From assembly GCF_932526225.1 (NCBI RefSeq), contig NC_064044.1, positions 7,740,801 to 7,800,800 of the forward strand: a DNA stretch of 60,000 bases, given 5' to 3'. The notes beneath the pieces were generated by a model. The model did not search any database, had not been told where the DNA came from, and worked only from the letters and a program-made list of their open reading frames with translations. Of the stretch, positions 40,622 through 51,900 are shown piece by piece. The position numbers were made by a program, and so were the translations under genes. How positions within the stretch are numbered: the stretch's first letter is position 1; every line of letters begins with the position of its first letter. Origin of the DNA: Nematostella vectensis (taxonomy: Eukaryota > Cnidaria > Anthozoa > Actiniaria > Edwardsiidae).

Positions 40622-41304
40622 ATGTTCAACACAATGGTGGTCCTACATGCTGTGTTCACCGAAGGCGAACTGACGCTTTTCTTCGAACAGCCGATAAGGC
40701 GCCCACGCTTCGTGGCGCTCCGGCAGTGCTCGCTGTTTAACAGCTGTTATAATCTCGGGCGGGAGCATCAGATAACGACCATAGCCTCCCTCCCGCCCAT
40801 CGCTACTCTGCCAGCCGTGCACCACACGGCCGAGTCTATTGTGGGAACGATCAACCGCGCTGAAAGCAAGATTCTGACCGCGAAGCTGGATCCCCTCACC
40901 GGGAAGATCGCGCTCATGTCCAAAGGCGTTGCGTTCCTGAATGCCGAGCTTTGCGCACTATTTGGCCTAGAGGCTAAAGACGTCAGTTGGGGGGGCGGGG
41001 CCTTGCACTGCCCTTGGGGCCACTTGAGGTGACTTTGCCGAAAATAGAGGCCCTCTACATCTTCTGCGATATCGTAGACCGCACGCAATGCCTCGCCTTA
41101 GACGAGCCTTCAAACGTTCTCGCTTGCCTAGAAACCCGCGGAAGGCCGCACGAGAAAGTCGTCTATGGGCCCGACATCCCCGTTTGTGTCGCAGCATCTT
41201 CCTCTGAGTTTGTCTCGAGTATCCAAATATGGATCATGGATGACCACGGTAGACGGGTGGACTTTAAGGGCAAGCCTGTTCGCCTCGTATTAGAGCTAAC
41301 CTAG
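40622..41304 (+). pseudogene. Minor capsid-like protein, one frameshift
   Basis: ATG at 40622 (MFNTMVVLHAVFTEGELTLF), then RRPRFVALRQCSLFNSCYNL, TAKLDPLTGKIALMSKGVAF and LNAELCALFGLE. The sense reading changes frame near 41000 (at a G-rich run around 40988) and continues LPKIEALYIFCDIVDRTQCL, HEKVVYGPDIPVCVAA and RRVDFKGKPVRLVLELT to TAG at 41302-41304. About 227 codons, beta-rich and single-domain in size, which would suit a penton or other minor jelly-roll protein; this is inference. It diverges from the 40570 gene with about 50 bp between starts and is followed 17 bp later by the last gene. Confidence 0.6.
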
Positions 41305-41320
41305 GTCCGACATAGCAAGC

Positions 41321-41707
41321 ATGGCAAACAGCGACGTTAGCAGCAGTGCCATATACCCCTCGCTTCCCAGCGTCTGCCCCCCGAAGGGTACGCACATGAC
41401 GCCTACCGCTCCGGCAAGCATCGGCTGCGACGTGCAAAGCTTCCGACTTCAGAAAATATGTGACACTCAGGCGGTTCTATACAACGAGATAACGCATCAT
41501 CGACAGGTGCGGAAGAAGTATAAGCGCGCCTTTGCCGTTACCCATGCTGTGTCCGTGGCATCCGGCATCGCTGCAGGGGCGCTTTCCAGCGCCGGGGTGG
41601 GGGTCTCTTTGAGTGGGATAGGGGTTCTGATCGGCAGAAGAGGCAAAACGTTGTGCTTATATCGTCGAATGACCATACAAAAATTTTTCAAGGTTCACAT
41701 TTTATAA
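41321..41707 (+). pseudogene. Truncated element protein at the right edge
   Basis: ATG at 41321 (MANSDVSSSAIYPSLPSVCP), then SFRLQKICDTQAVLYNEITH, RQVRKKYKRAFAVTHAVSVA and a Gly/Ser-rich hydrophobic part SAGVGVSLSGIGVLIGRRGK. After about 41645 the composition turns to AT-rich host sequence, and the frame simply runs on to a chance stop at 41707. Related proteins as recalled continue for another 60 or more residues. The break therefore marks where the element was cut or where its right end was lost. Confidence 0.6.
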
Positions 41708-41798
41708 GAAAAAGTAAAGATTTCACAAATGGAAGCGATTAAAAGAGATTTACCGTCTGTAGACGAATCACCTGTGAGTGATGGCACTGGCGCTGTTG

Positions 41799-41943
41799 AT
41801 TGCGATGGTGATGGCGATGGCGATGGAGATGGAGATGGTGATGGAGTTGGCGATGGCGATGGCGATGGCGATGGCGATGGCGATGGCGATGGCGATGGCG
41901 ATGGCGATGGCGATGGCGATGGCGATGGCGATGGCGATGGCGA
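41799..41943. repeat. GGCGAT hexanucleotide array
   Basis: About 24 units of GATGGC with GATGGA/GTTGGC variants at the left end. It lies about 150 bp past the element's right edge and is open in all frames (Asp-Gly, Ala-Met and so on), so open frames here mean nothing. Confidence 0.95.
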
Positions 41944-41989
41944 CGCCACCTACTGGATTATAATCACTTATAATCACATAACAGAGGCT

Positions 41990-42865
41990 TGAGAATAACT
42001 CGTAACGGTCCGTGGATTTTCAGCTCTGAAATTCCAAGTTGGACTTTCTTGAATCCTAATGTGAAGGGGGCATCGCCGTTGTAGACAACATTAATTCATT
42101 ACAAGTCTCTCGTGCAAAAGGTGGTTATGGAATTCTATTTAATGAAATCATTGAAGATCGTCTGAAGCCACTGATGGTCTACTTTATCCTAAATTCCGAA
42201 ACGCAACACGACTTCAACTTATTTTTGTTTTCAACCAATTTGATTTTCCATCAAAATAGATTTTCAATAAGCCGATTATTTATGGTGGAAGTGACTCTGT
42301 TATACTTAATTATTCATCTTTGTTTTGCTTTACTAGTTCTTAATTAATGGTGCCTCCCAAAAAAACAAAATATTCCAGTTTTAAGGTTCACTCTTTTTAA
42401 ATTCCAAGTACATTTTTTGTGTCCACTTAAAACCTTTAAGTTTGTTAATTTGATACCCTTATTTTAGAAATGAATTGTTTATAAATGTTTAAAATATTGT
42501 TTAAACATTATGCCTTGCAAATTACAGAACCAATTGTTTAAAATTTAAATTGACCGGATAAGCATTATTCTTTTTATGTACTACTAAGTTTTACTTTCTT
42601 GCTGTAAGAAATAGAGACAGAATTGAAATAGAAACAATATTATAATCACGCTCCGACATCTTTCATTTTCTATTCCCATGGTGGGTACCAGTTAGACAAA
42701 GGCGTCTTTCTCTCGTTGCTTAGTAACGAATAAGAAACGGCGGTAATCCTATACAACTGTGTTGAGTACATTAAAATTTTAAAATAATTCAATCTTTTCG
42801 CTATAGTTAAGTGGCTGATCACAATTTTAGCCTTATGCAAACAGCGCTCGATAATGGTCAAAACA
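41990..42865. other. Gene-free AT-rich stretch
   Basis: No exon, RNA gene or clear repeat could be recognised. A short frame (VSRAKGGYGILFNEIIEDRL, about 42105-42170) hints at an old coding remnant, but it is too short to assign. Confidence 0.4.
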
Positions 42866-42869
42866 GTCA

Positions 42870-43150
42870 ACATTGCTGGCGAAAATAGGTCACATTTCTG
42901 GCGTAAACAGTAGCAAATACAGGCAACATTGCAAGCGAAAACAGGTAACATTGCTGGTGTAAACAGGCAACACTGTTGTCTAAAGCAGGCAACATAGCTG
43001 GCGAAAACAGGCAATATATTTCTGGCGAAAACAGGAAACATTGCTGACGACAACAGGCAACATTGCTGGCGAAAACAGGAAACATTACTGGCGAAAACAG
43101 GCAACATTGCTGACGAGCAACAATGCTGGCGAGAACAGGCAACATATTGC
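42870..43150. repeat. Degenerate 21-24 bp minisatellite, about 12 units
   Basis: The unit CAACATTGCTGGCGAAAACAGG repeats with many small changes. It lies just upstream of the weak ORF at 43224. The antisense frames rich in Cys-Leu-Phe across it are repeat artefacts. Confidence 0.85.
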
Positions 43151-43223
43151 TGTCGACGACACCTTTTTTGAGTTATCGGGAGATCATAAATATGTTTCTG
43201 GTTAATCTTGTTTTCTTTGTGAC

Positions 43224-43823
43224 ATGTTAAATAAAAACCCAAACAAAACCATGTCGACAAAAGAAGTATCTAATAGAGATGAATTCAGTCTTTGTAGCGA
43301 AGAAGACTCGACGAAATTTGACACCAATCGATGTGACGTCACTTTGTTACCTAGCAACAAAAACGTCAGAGCATCAAGACTAAATGGGGAAGCTGTCGCG
43401 GAAAAATCGGACAACAACCAAAGTGATGTCATCGCGTTTCTAAACAACCAATGCGAAGTTAACTTGCATATCGGCGACAGCAGCTGCACCAAGAACAGGA
43501 ATCCTGGACAACAAACAAGAGATGCGGGAGATTCCGATGACCACGGCGTATTCTTGGGACCTAGCAGGAGGGAGATCAGATATGAAGGACATGTTACTAG
43601 GGGAAATAAGTCATCGAGTATGGGCCCGCAGGAAAGAAAGACTCGAGCAGCGTCAGAAGGGTGTGTTCGACCAATCACAAGGCGTCCTCGCTCCTCCACA
43701 GACGTCACAGATATCACGTCATTACGCGAGGGAGAGGTTCCGCGTCACATGATCACACTTTTGAATAAACAAGTGGGGCGTGCTGGAGGGGCTTGGAGAG
43801 GAGAAGGCTGCTTGCCATGGTAA
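43224..43823 (+). CDS. Hypothetical ORF, weak
   Basis: 199 open codons, with a possible better start at the ATG in MSTKEVSNRDEF (about 43251). Ser/Asn/Arg-rich, low complexity, no domain seen. Overlapping in another frame, 43522-43752 contains LGEISHRVWARRKERLEQRQ, which looks more protein-like, and 43817-43878 (MVTEPMETAKTVIPLVRKAG) ends in a good GTAAGT donor and could be a first coding exon. At most one of these is real. GC and codon pattern are unremarkable. Confidence 0.25.
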   Translation: MLNKNPNKTMSTKEVSNRDEFSLCSEEDSTKFDTNRCDVTLLPSNKNVRASRLNGEAVAEKSDNNQSDVIAFLNNQCEVNLHIGDSSCTKNRNPGQQTRDAGDSDDHGVFLGPSRREIRYEGHVTRGNKSSSMGPQERKTRAASEGCVRPITRRPRSSTDVTDITSLREGEVPRHMITLLNKQVGRAGGAWRGEGCLPW

Positions 43824-44256
43824 CGGAACCCATGGAAACAGCCAAAACGGTGATACCGCTTGTCAGAAAAGCCGGCGAGTAAGTAATGACGGAAAGATGC
43901 TCAGCCGACGAACTAGTCTTGCGCATGCGTAGACATCGTATCGTGCAGGTGCTGAGTGTTTTGTTGGTTGCCTAGGCAATTAGCACGCATGCGCGAAGTC
44001 TGGTCAACGGTGGAGTCACTCTAGTTTAGGGATACGAACGCTGAATTCTAGTGAAACGAGAATCAGTATAGATACAACAGCTCTCATGCGCGCTCATAAC
44101 GAGTCTCAAGCTGGTAGCACGACACGAACGCCAAGGCGAGAAACACGGAGTCGTAGTGTGGGGAGCAGACGGTTTTCTGTGAATACAGTGTGCACTGATC
44201 TTGCACCGGTTGGTACTAGTTTATTGCGGGCTCATTCCCGCACGCAGAGCTACCCT

Positions 44257-44565
44257 AGTGCCAGGAAATTACGTTGGTCATGCGGCCATAAACCATCGTA
44301 GTGCCAGGAAATTAGGCTGGTCATGCGACCATAAACCATCGTAGTGCCAGGAAATTAGGCTGGTCATGCGGCCATAAACCATCGTAGTGACAGGAAATTA
44401 CGTTGGTCATGCGGCCATAAACCATCGTAGTGCCAGGAAATTAGGCTGGTCATGCGACCATAAACCATCGTAGTGCCAGGAAATTAGGCTGGTCATGCGG
44501 CCATAAACCATCGTAGTGCCAGGAAATTAGGCTGGTCATGCGGCCATAAACCATCGTAGTGACAG

Positions 44566-44576
<11 letters not shown>
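44257..44576. repeat. 43-bp tandem repeat, about 7 units
   Basis: The unit GTGCCAGGAAATTAGGCTGG + TCATGCGGCCATAAACCATCGTA alternates GCGGCC/GCGACC and AGGCT/ACGTT variants. No unique spacers are present, so it is not a CRISPR array. It runs directly into an ATA/TAA microsatellite. Confidence 0.95.
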
Positions 44577-44722
<146 letters not shown>

Positions 44723-45392
44723 ACCCGATGTAGTTCCATTATTGTCTGAATTACGGAAGCCAACAAGTGGTTTTACTTACTACTAACTTATCCCCATCTT
44801 CCCTAGTGGGAAATTCTATGCAGTCTTTCGCAACCTGTGTAGCCTCGCCCCAGGCCCCATATTACGTGACTCTGCCTCTCTTCTCCAGGTTTGCTTTGGC
44901 CGCCAAGGTTTCCCAAGTGGTTAAGCAGATAAAAATCACTGAATAGGAAACTTCCTTCGTGACCGGAGGGACGGATCATTTTGTCACCCGATTAAATTTC
45001 TTTGGGCTTCTCAAAACGCTTGATATCCATAGCAGTTTATTCGCTTTTCAAAAAGCTACAAGGGGTAACCGCGATTTTATGCCGTGCACTTTCGTTTCTA
45101 ATGACGATAATGTAAAATCTACCACAAGATGCGTGAACTTATTCGTCAGTGGTGTCGTCGGCAGAAAAAAAATAAAGACAAGCGGGTACCTTGGGAACCA
45201 CAACCAAATGCCGTTGGGTCACCAAGTTATCAGTCTCAGATCGTTGCGTCACCTCAACGGCATATCAGGTCGCGCACCCCACGCGCGATGAAAATAATAT
45301 TTCCGAGAGTAGAACTCTGAGTAAGCCTATCAAAACCCTCTATTATCGTATTATGCAGGATGCTTTTATAAGGAACGAAACAGATCCCAACT

Positions 45393-45944
45393 ATGGCGGG
45401 AGACGCAGACAAACCGCGCAAGACAAATCGCTCCAAGTGGAACATTTTAATCGTATGCCACATCGTATTCTCCATCGTACTAGCCGCACTTGTGATACAT
45501 CACTATGTCAAGAACGAATCCAGATTCAAGGAGCTCGGGGAAAAGCTCGAGCGGTGCGAAACTATCAGGGATTTAGCCTCAGAAATGACGGTGTCTGTCT
45601 CAACGTCAACGCCAAGGGTAGTCCAGGGTCTCAGCGCGATGTTAAGAAGAAGTCCCCAAGAGAACGAAACGAGTGAGATTAGCAGAACTACCACCAAAAC
45701 AAAAATCAAAGCGGGCTTTATTGAGGCTCGGAAGGAAAACGCAACAGAGGTCGGACACGAGGGCTTTCTTCCTGAAACTGGTCCTGGAATTCAGGCAAAT
45801 CACATGCAAAATAACATTACTGCAGTGAACGAGAGTTCTCCTGAGAAACATTTCAAAGGATCAGATGGAAATTTGTCACGAGGATGGTACAAAGGAAGCG
45901 AGGTTGATCCAAGGTCCTGTTTAGAGCTGCTCAAGTCGATCCTG
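45393..45944 (+). CDS. First coding exon: cytoplasmic tail, TM segment, stalk (copy B)
   Basis: 184 codons from ATG 45393 to a GTGAGT donor in phase 0. The order is a short basic N-terminus ([17 protein letters not shown]), a single hydrophobic segment [20 protein letters not shown] near residues 18-38, a charged probable coiled coil ([20 protein letters not shown]), then a Ser/Thr/Glu-rich stalk with several N-x-S/T sites, ending [11 protein letters not shown] basic N-terminus with an uncleaved TM indicates type II orientation, as in other membrane collagens. The last 38 bp of this exon open copy A at base 1. Confidence 0.8.
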
Positions 45945-48900
45945 GTGAGTATGTTAAGGTCTAGATACACGGTACTCTTCTCGGGTTGCCTGTTTGATAT
46001 ACAGGTATGACAAGTCTTGATGAGTATTTTTACGTCTAGATACGGTACTCTTTTTACGTCTGGATACGGTACTCTTTGGAGTATTCATGTTGGTTTATTA
46101 TCACAAGGGCAGTAGGAACAGAGTTTGTTAGACTAAATTCTAAACAGCAAAATTCCCTTTTCTCGCTGAAATGCGACCTTACGCGTCGGGGTCTCGCGCC
46201 CCACGGGGTAGTAGCAACGTCCTTGCAAGTAGTAAAATGAGACGATTTAAAGCAAATCACCTCCCGGAAAGGGTAAGAGATTTTGAACTTTAGATAAAGC
46301 AGCCTCGGTACAAGGCATGGGTGTGCATTTTATCAGGAAATTTTAAAGTTAATCCGATAATTCCAAACAAATCTACACCTCCTTCAAGGGCGGTAGAAAC
46401 AGAGTTTGTTAGGCTATATTCTTTTAATAAACCACGAAATTCCCTGATTTATTGATTGATTAGTTATCTGTGTTATTAATTCTTGAGTGTCCTTGATCCA
46501 CAATATTTTTGTGTGTAGGTAACGAGAGCCAAAAAATCTGCACAGATTTACGAGGTAAACACAGAAGATAAGTTTAACAAGAATTGAGTTTAGCGTGACC
46601 TTAAAATTGACACCTAACAGTACACAGAATCAACAATCATACAACGACACTCGTAAATCGCGCGCTCTGATTAGTCACGGAGAGTACATATGTTATTAGA
46701 GGACAAATGCACGCTTGGCGTCAGCATTCGCGCGCGCTCTCAAAAACAAGAATGTAACGCAAGAAACCATGTTACATTTTCTATAAAACAAATAGATCTA
46801 ATTTTTTGAGCGTCTGTCCTCTAATAGATGCAACAAAAGTCACAGCATGAACAACATGACGTCACATGAACAACAGTCACGACTGCGTCTCGTGGTGTGC
46901 TTTTTTAATCATGACACGCTGTGCATCTATTAAAAGACAGACGCACGCAAAAATGAGGACTATTTGTAAACTAGAGCCTCCTCGCAGACTCTATGTGATT
47001 CTAGCGTAGACATTTCTAGGCTCGATTTCCAGCTCGTTTTTTGTGAGCCCGCAGTAAGTGTTTTAATCCTTCAGGCCAGCGCATCCTCGAAGAAACGTGA
47101 TGTGCTGCATTTTTAAATATACAGGGCCGCGAGGTCCACCGGGAAGTCGCGGGCCGCGAGGGTTCACGGGGACACCAGGAGAGCAAGGCAAACCCGGTGA
47201 GAGATCCTTCTTTTACCGCTTACATCTCGCATGAATTACGTGCTCAAATACAAACTATATTTATTGCAGGTGGCTCACATGCAGTTGGTGGCCAGCAAGG
47301 CGAAGGATGTTCTGGGACCATGCTTGGTAAAGGGGATAGAAATCTGTATACGCCTAATTCACAAAAGGTTGTCAGTGCAGATGGCGAATGGCAAATGGTA
47401 AATGGCTTATGGGTACTATTTATTCGTAAAATCAAAGGTGTTAAAAAAAGTCCAGCCATGTCAGAGCCAAGCATTGGTAACCTTTAATGGATAATTGTTT
47501 TGATTTATCCTTATTCTTCGAGACGCATGGTTGCTTTCGGTCATAGAACTGCCATTTGCCAATCGCCATTTGCCATTTGCACTGACAACCTTTATTGAAA
47601 TAGGTGTATGTTACCATTGATTACTCAAAATTCGGAATGACATTGGATAAGAGTCAACTTAAACGGAATTCATAATAACATTGGAGCACGGCCTCCATAT
47701 AAAATAAGAGTGCAAGTACAAGGCCTTGGACCCCCTGCATGTGTCTCTGTTATAGACCTCAAAAGGCTCCTATTATTATGTCTCTATAACATTTTGCTGT
47801 GAATCTTTTGCAGCCCCTCCACTTTTCCTAGAAACTCAACCCACGTACATATCACGTGAGGGCATCTCCAAAAAAATGACGTGCAATACCACAGCTAATC
47901 CGTCAGCTAATATAAAGTGGTTTCGCAATGACGTCATACTGACTGGCAGGCGATATCAAATTTCACAGAGTGTCATGGAGTCTCAAAGTAAGCGTAAAAC
48001 CCAGGACTTTTTAGTTCCCCGGAAGAGATTTGATCTGGTATACCATACTATTTTAATTCAAGAATTGCACAACCTTGGAGTAAATGAGATCTCAATTAGA
48101 TGGAATTAGGGGCCTTCCTAACCAACAGGTAAAGATAGGAAGGTCATTATCTGAACCCGTGTATCCTAGATGTGGCATTCCACAAGGTACGAAACCTAGC
48201 TCCCTTGTTGTTTGCCGTGTAAGTAATCAAGTTATAAAACAAGTAAACAACTTATAAGATCCTATCGAGGAATCTTTCCTGGAGTCACCATATTGAATTT
48301 ATTGTCAAAAGGTGTAACGCATCCTAGAGAAGGCAGGCGCCCCTAAGTCTGATATTGTTTTAGTTTATTGTAGTTTTGTGAGGCGTATCCTTCTTATGCG
48401 TCTCCCGTCTGGGCTAAACTGCTAGATTATCTTTGCCAACTTGTAGAAAGTGTACAGAAATCTGTTCTAGCATTGGCTCGGCCCTCGAGGGTTGGCTCGG
48501 CCCTCGAGGGTTGGCTCGGCCCTCAAGGGTTGGCCCGGCCCTCGAGGGTTGGCTCGGCCCTCGAGGGTTGGCTCGGCCCTCGAGGGTTGGCTCGGCCCTC
48601 GAGGGTTGGCTCGGCCCTCAAGGGTTGGCTCGGCCCTCGAGGGTTGACCACGGGTATGGGCCACGCTCTAATGCTACTAGGAGTGAACCTCCCGTCCCTA
48701 GGACAGAACAACTTGGCAATCTCGTAACTTATTCCTGTAGACGACTGCACTTATTCTTGTCTGTTTTTATGTATTTTGTTAATCTTTATTTAGTATAAAT
48801 CTACTCACATACTATCACGAATCCTGCAATTTGATTGGCTTCCGTACTCACTATCTATTGAGCAATAGATAGCGAGTAGCAAAAAAAACGGCGTTTTTCA

Positions 48901-51900
48901 CAAAAACCACATGAATTATTATTAAAATCGTCAGCTATTCGAAGGTAGTATGTAAGTGGATTTATACTAAAACAATTAGACTACTCGTTCTCGTTTTCTA
49001 TGAGTCGGCGCTACGCGCCTCGTTGACTATCTATTGACTAATTGACTAATTGTTAAATAAAAGTGTGGAGGAAGCCTCGAAATAAAATAATTAATTAATT
49101 AAATTAATTTTAAGGAGGCTTCTTCACAAGCAGTAGCAATCTCAAAAACACTAAAAAAAGTAATAATATGCTCAGTTCTTATCCAATGGCCTTTGTCCCA
49201 GTCCCCCGCAGGATTCAGATGCTATGCCCAAGCAAGGTCCCTCATCCTATCACGCAAAGCACTCTGGTTATAAAGGAGACACGTAGATCGGATACAGGGA
49301 CATACACCTGTAGGGCACGTAATATGATGGGAGCTCGGGACTACCATGTGGATCTGATAGTGCAGGGTAATCAAAGCAAGTCGCAAAAACATAGAACGCA
49401 CAGTAAGGGTTTCGTAGGGATACACGACACGGCTCGACAAGGGCCACACGACCCACGACACGGCTCGGCACGGACCGAACGATACATGACACGGTTCGAT
49501 ACGGCTCGACACGGACCGCACAATACACGGCACGGCCCGACACGGACCGCGTGATACACGACACGGCTCGACGCGGACCGCGGGATACACGACACGGCTC
49601 GACACGGACCGCGCGATACACGATACGAACCGCACAATACGCGACACGGCTCGACAAGGACCGCGCGATACACGACACGACACGGACCGCTCGATACACG
49701 ACACGGCTCGATACGGACCGCACAATACACGACACGGCTCGACACGGACCGCTCTATACACGACACGGCTCGATACGGACCGCACAATACACGACAAGGC
49801 TCGACACGGACCGCTCGATACACGACACGGCTCGATACGGACCGCACAATACACGGCAAGGCTCGACACGGACCGCTCGATACATGACACGGCTCGACAT
49901 GGGCCACACGACCCACGACACGGCTTAAAACGTACCGACAATACACGACACGGCTCGAGACGGACCGCTCGATACACGACACGGCTCAAAACGGACCGCA
50001 CAATACACGCCACGGCTCGAGACGGACCGCTCGATACACGACACGGCTCGAAAAGGACCGCACGATACACGACACGGCTCGACACGGACCGCGTGTAAAA
50101 CGACAAAAAATGTACAGAACAGCATGTCATGTGACGGGAGTTTATGATACCGAACATAGGCTTTAGAATAGAATACAACAAGACACGGATCGAGGTACAC
50201 AAGGGACCATACGTAACGATATCTGAGGTCACTAGAGATCACTAGTGTATGATAAGTCACGGACCGAGGGTGCACATGAGTATGAGAGAGCCCGTATAGT
50301 GAAATACCGTGACCGAGGTCTTGAACATACGTCATACGACGACAATTCGCGTGCTCTGATTGGTCAAGGGTCCATGTGTTATTTGAGGACACACGCACTT
50401 GGCGCTCCCCAAATTTAGATTGTAACGTAAGATAACATTTTCTATGTTGTATACAACTCTTTGTCTCGTTGCGTACGCGTTTGTTCATGACACGCCGTGA
50501 CGTCATCTGTGCATCTATAAGAGGACAAACGCACGCAAAAATGAGATATATTTGTTAAAGAATAGTCATAACAACACGATTTTCTGTGAGAAATGTTATC
50601 TTCTATCAAGAATTTCTTGCTGTCCGCAGTCCCGGTAGCGATTGTAGTTCGACCCGAAAACCAAACGGAGTTAGAGGGAAATGAAGTCTCATTAAACTGC
50701 AATGCATCCGGGATACCAGCCCCAAGCATCACGTGGTATAGACAAGATGGTGGCTACATGCCTGTCAATCATCGCGTTGTCAATGGAGACCTTATTATCT
50801 CTAACATCACAAAGTCTCTGGAAGGGACTTATGTGTGCGAAGCAAAAAACGTCTTAGGAGCAAGGACCAAAAAGGGCGACCGTGTTGGTTAACAGTAGGT
50901 TATTTTTTTGTGTTTTAGTAATAGTGATAGTGATAGTGATAGTGATAGTGATAGTGATAGTGATAGTGATAGTGATAGTGATAATAATAATAATAAAGAT
51001 GATATGATGATGATGATGATGATGACGATGATGATGATGATGATGATGATGAGATAATGTTTATTCACATCTTTTGCACTTGCATAATCGACTGAATCGC
51101 AGGCGGGGCCATAAATGCTAATGCTTACAGTGCTTCACTTAATCCTAGTTGCACCTCGTCTGACCTTACTACCTAAAACCCCGCTGACCATCGTTGAGAA
51201 TAGCACCGCCGTCGTGCCCTGTACCAGCACAGGGTTCCCAACTCCGGAAATATCTTGGTCAAAGATTGGTAACTCAATGGATGTTTCTCGTACGTCTTAC
51301 GACTCCCAAGCGTTGATTATCCAGGATGTTCGGTACTCAGACAGGGGGACTTATGTCTGCTCTGCTACAAACGAAGAGGGACGAGTTAATGGAACCGTAA
51401 CCGTCATAGTACAAGGTACCTGGTGAAAGGGAAGATTATTTGAAAATTTTTCGACTAGTTAACAAAATTGATGCATTCGAATTTCGTTGTCAATTCATCG
51501 AAACTCTTTTTTTTCGCATCACAGTTGCGCCACGAGTTCACCAACAGCCAAAAGCCATAGAATTCGGCTATCGCCCTGCATCCAAAGAGCTTCAGCTTCG
51601 TGTGTTTGGCTTTCCTACTCCTAACATCACGTGGTCAGGCCCTGCGTTACGTCACTCAAAGTCACGAGTAAACCAATCAGATGGCTCATTGATGATCATG
51701 CGTACTGAGTTCAGAGATTCCGGCGAATATCAGGCTATAGTGAAAAATGTTGTTGGGCAGGCTGTGATACGGACATTCTTGGTGGTCAATCAAGGTGGTA
51801 AATATATAACTACAAGTATTTTATCAAAAAAACTTATTTTGCTATAGGACATATGGATTGCGCAAAATAAGAAATAACATCGACAAGGACACATTAAAAA

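Larger units (their letters stand above)
29040..41650. mobile_element. Integrated, decayed Maverick/adintovirus-like element
   Basis: A compact, intron-less, GC-rich block bounded by AT-rich host DNA, with about 14 tightly spaced genes on both strands. Diagnostic parts are a DDE retrovirus-type integrase, an A32/FtsK-type packaging ATPase, a replication polymerase-like protein with helicase and HNH modules, small membrane proteins and probable capsid proteins. This set, with an integrase, is characteristic of Polinton/Maverick and adintovirus elements. No adenain-type protease was seen. Neither terminal inverted repeats nor a target duplication could be found; the right side ends inside a gene. 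Stops or frameshifts occur in most genes, so it is not active. Similar uncharacterised proteins are recalled from cnidarian genomes, unverified here. Confidence 0.85.

Noticed and set aside
41695-41992. Asp-Gly and Ala-Met repeat proteins on both strands
   Set aside because: Translation of the GGCGAT array.
49168-50506. Open frames of 125-336 codons on both strands in copy B
   Set aside because: Same minisatellite artefact as in copy A.
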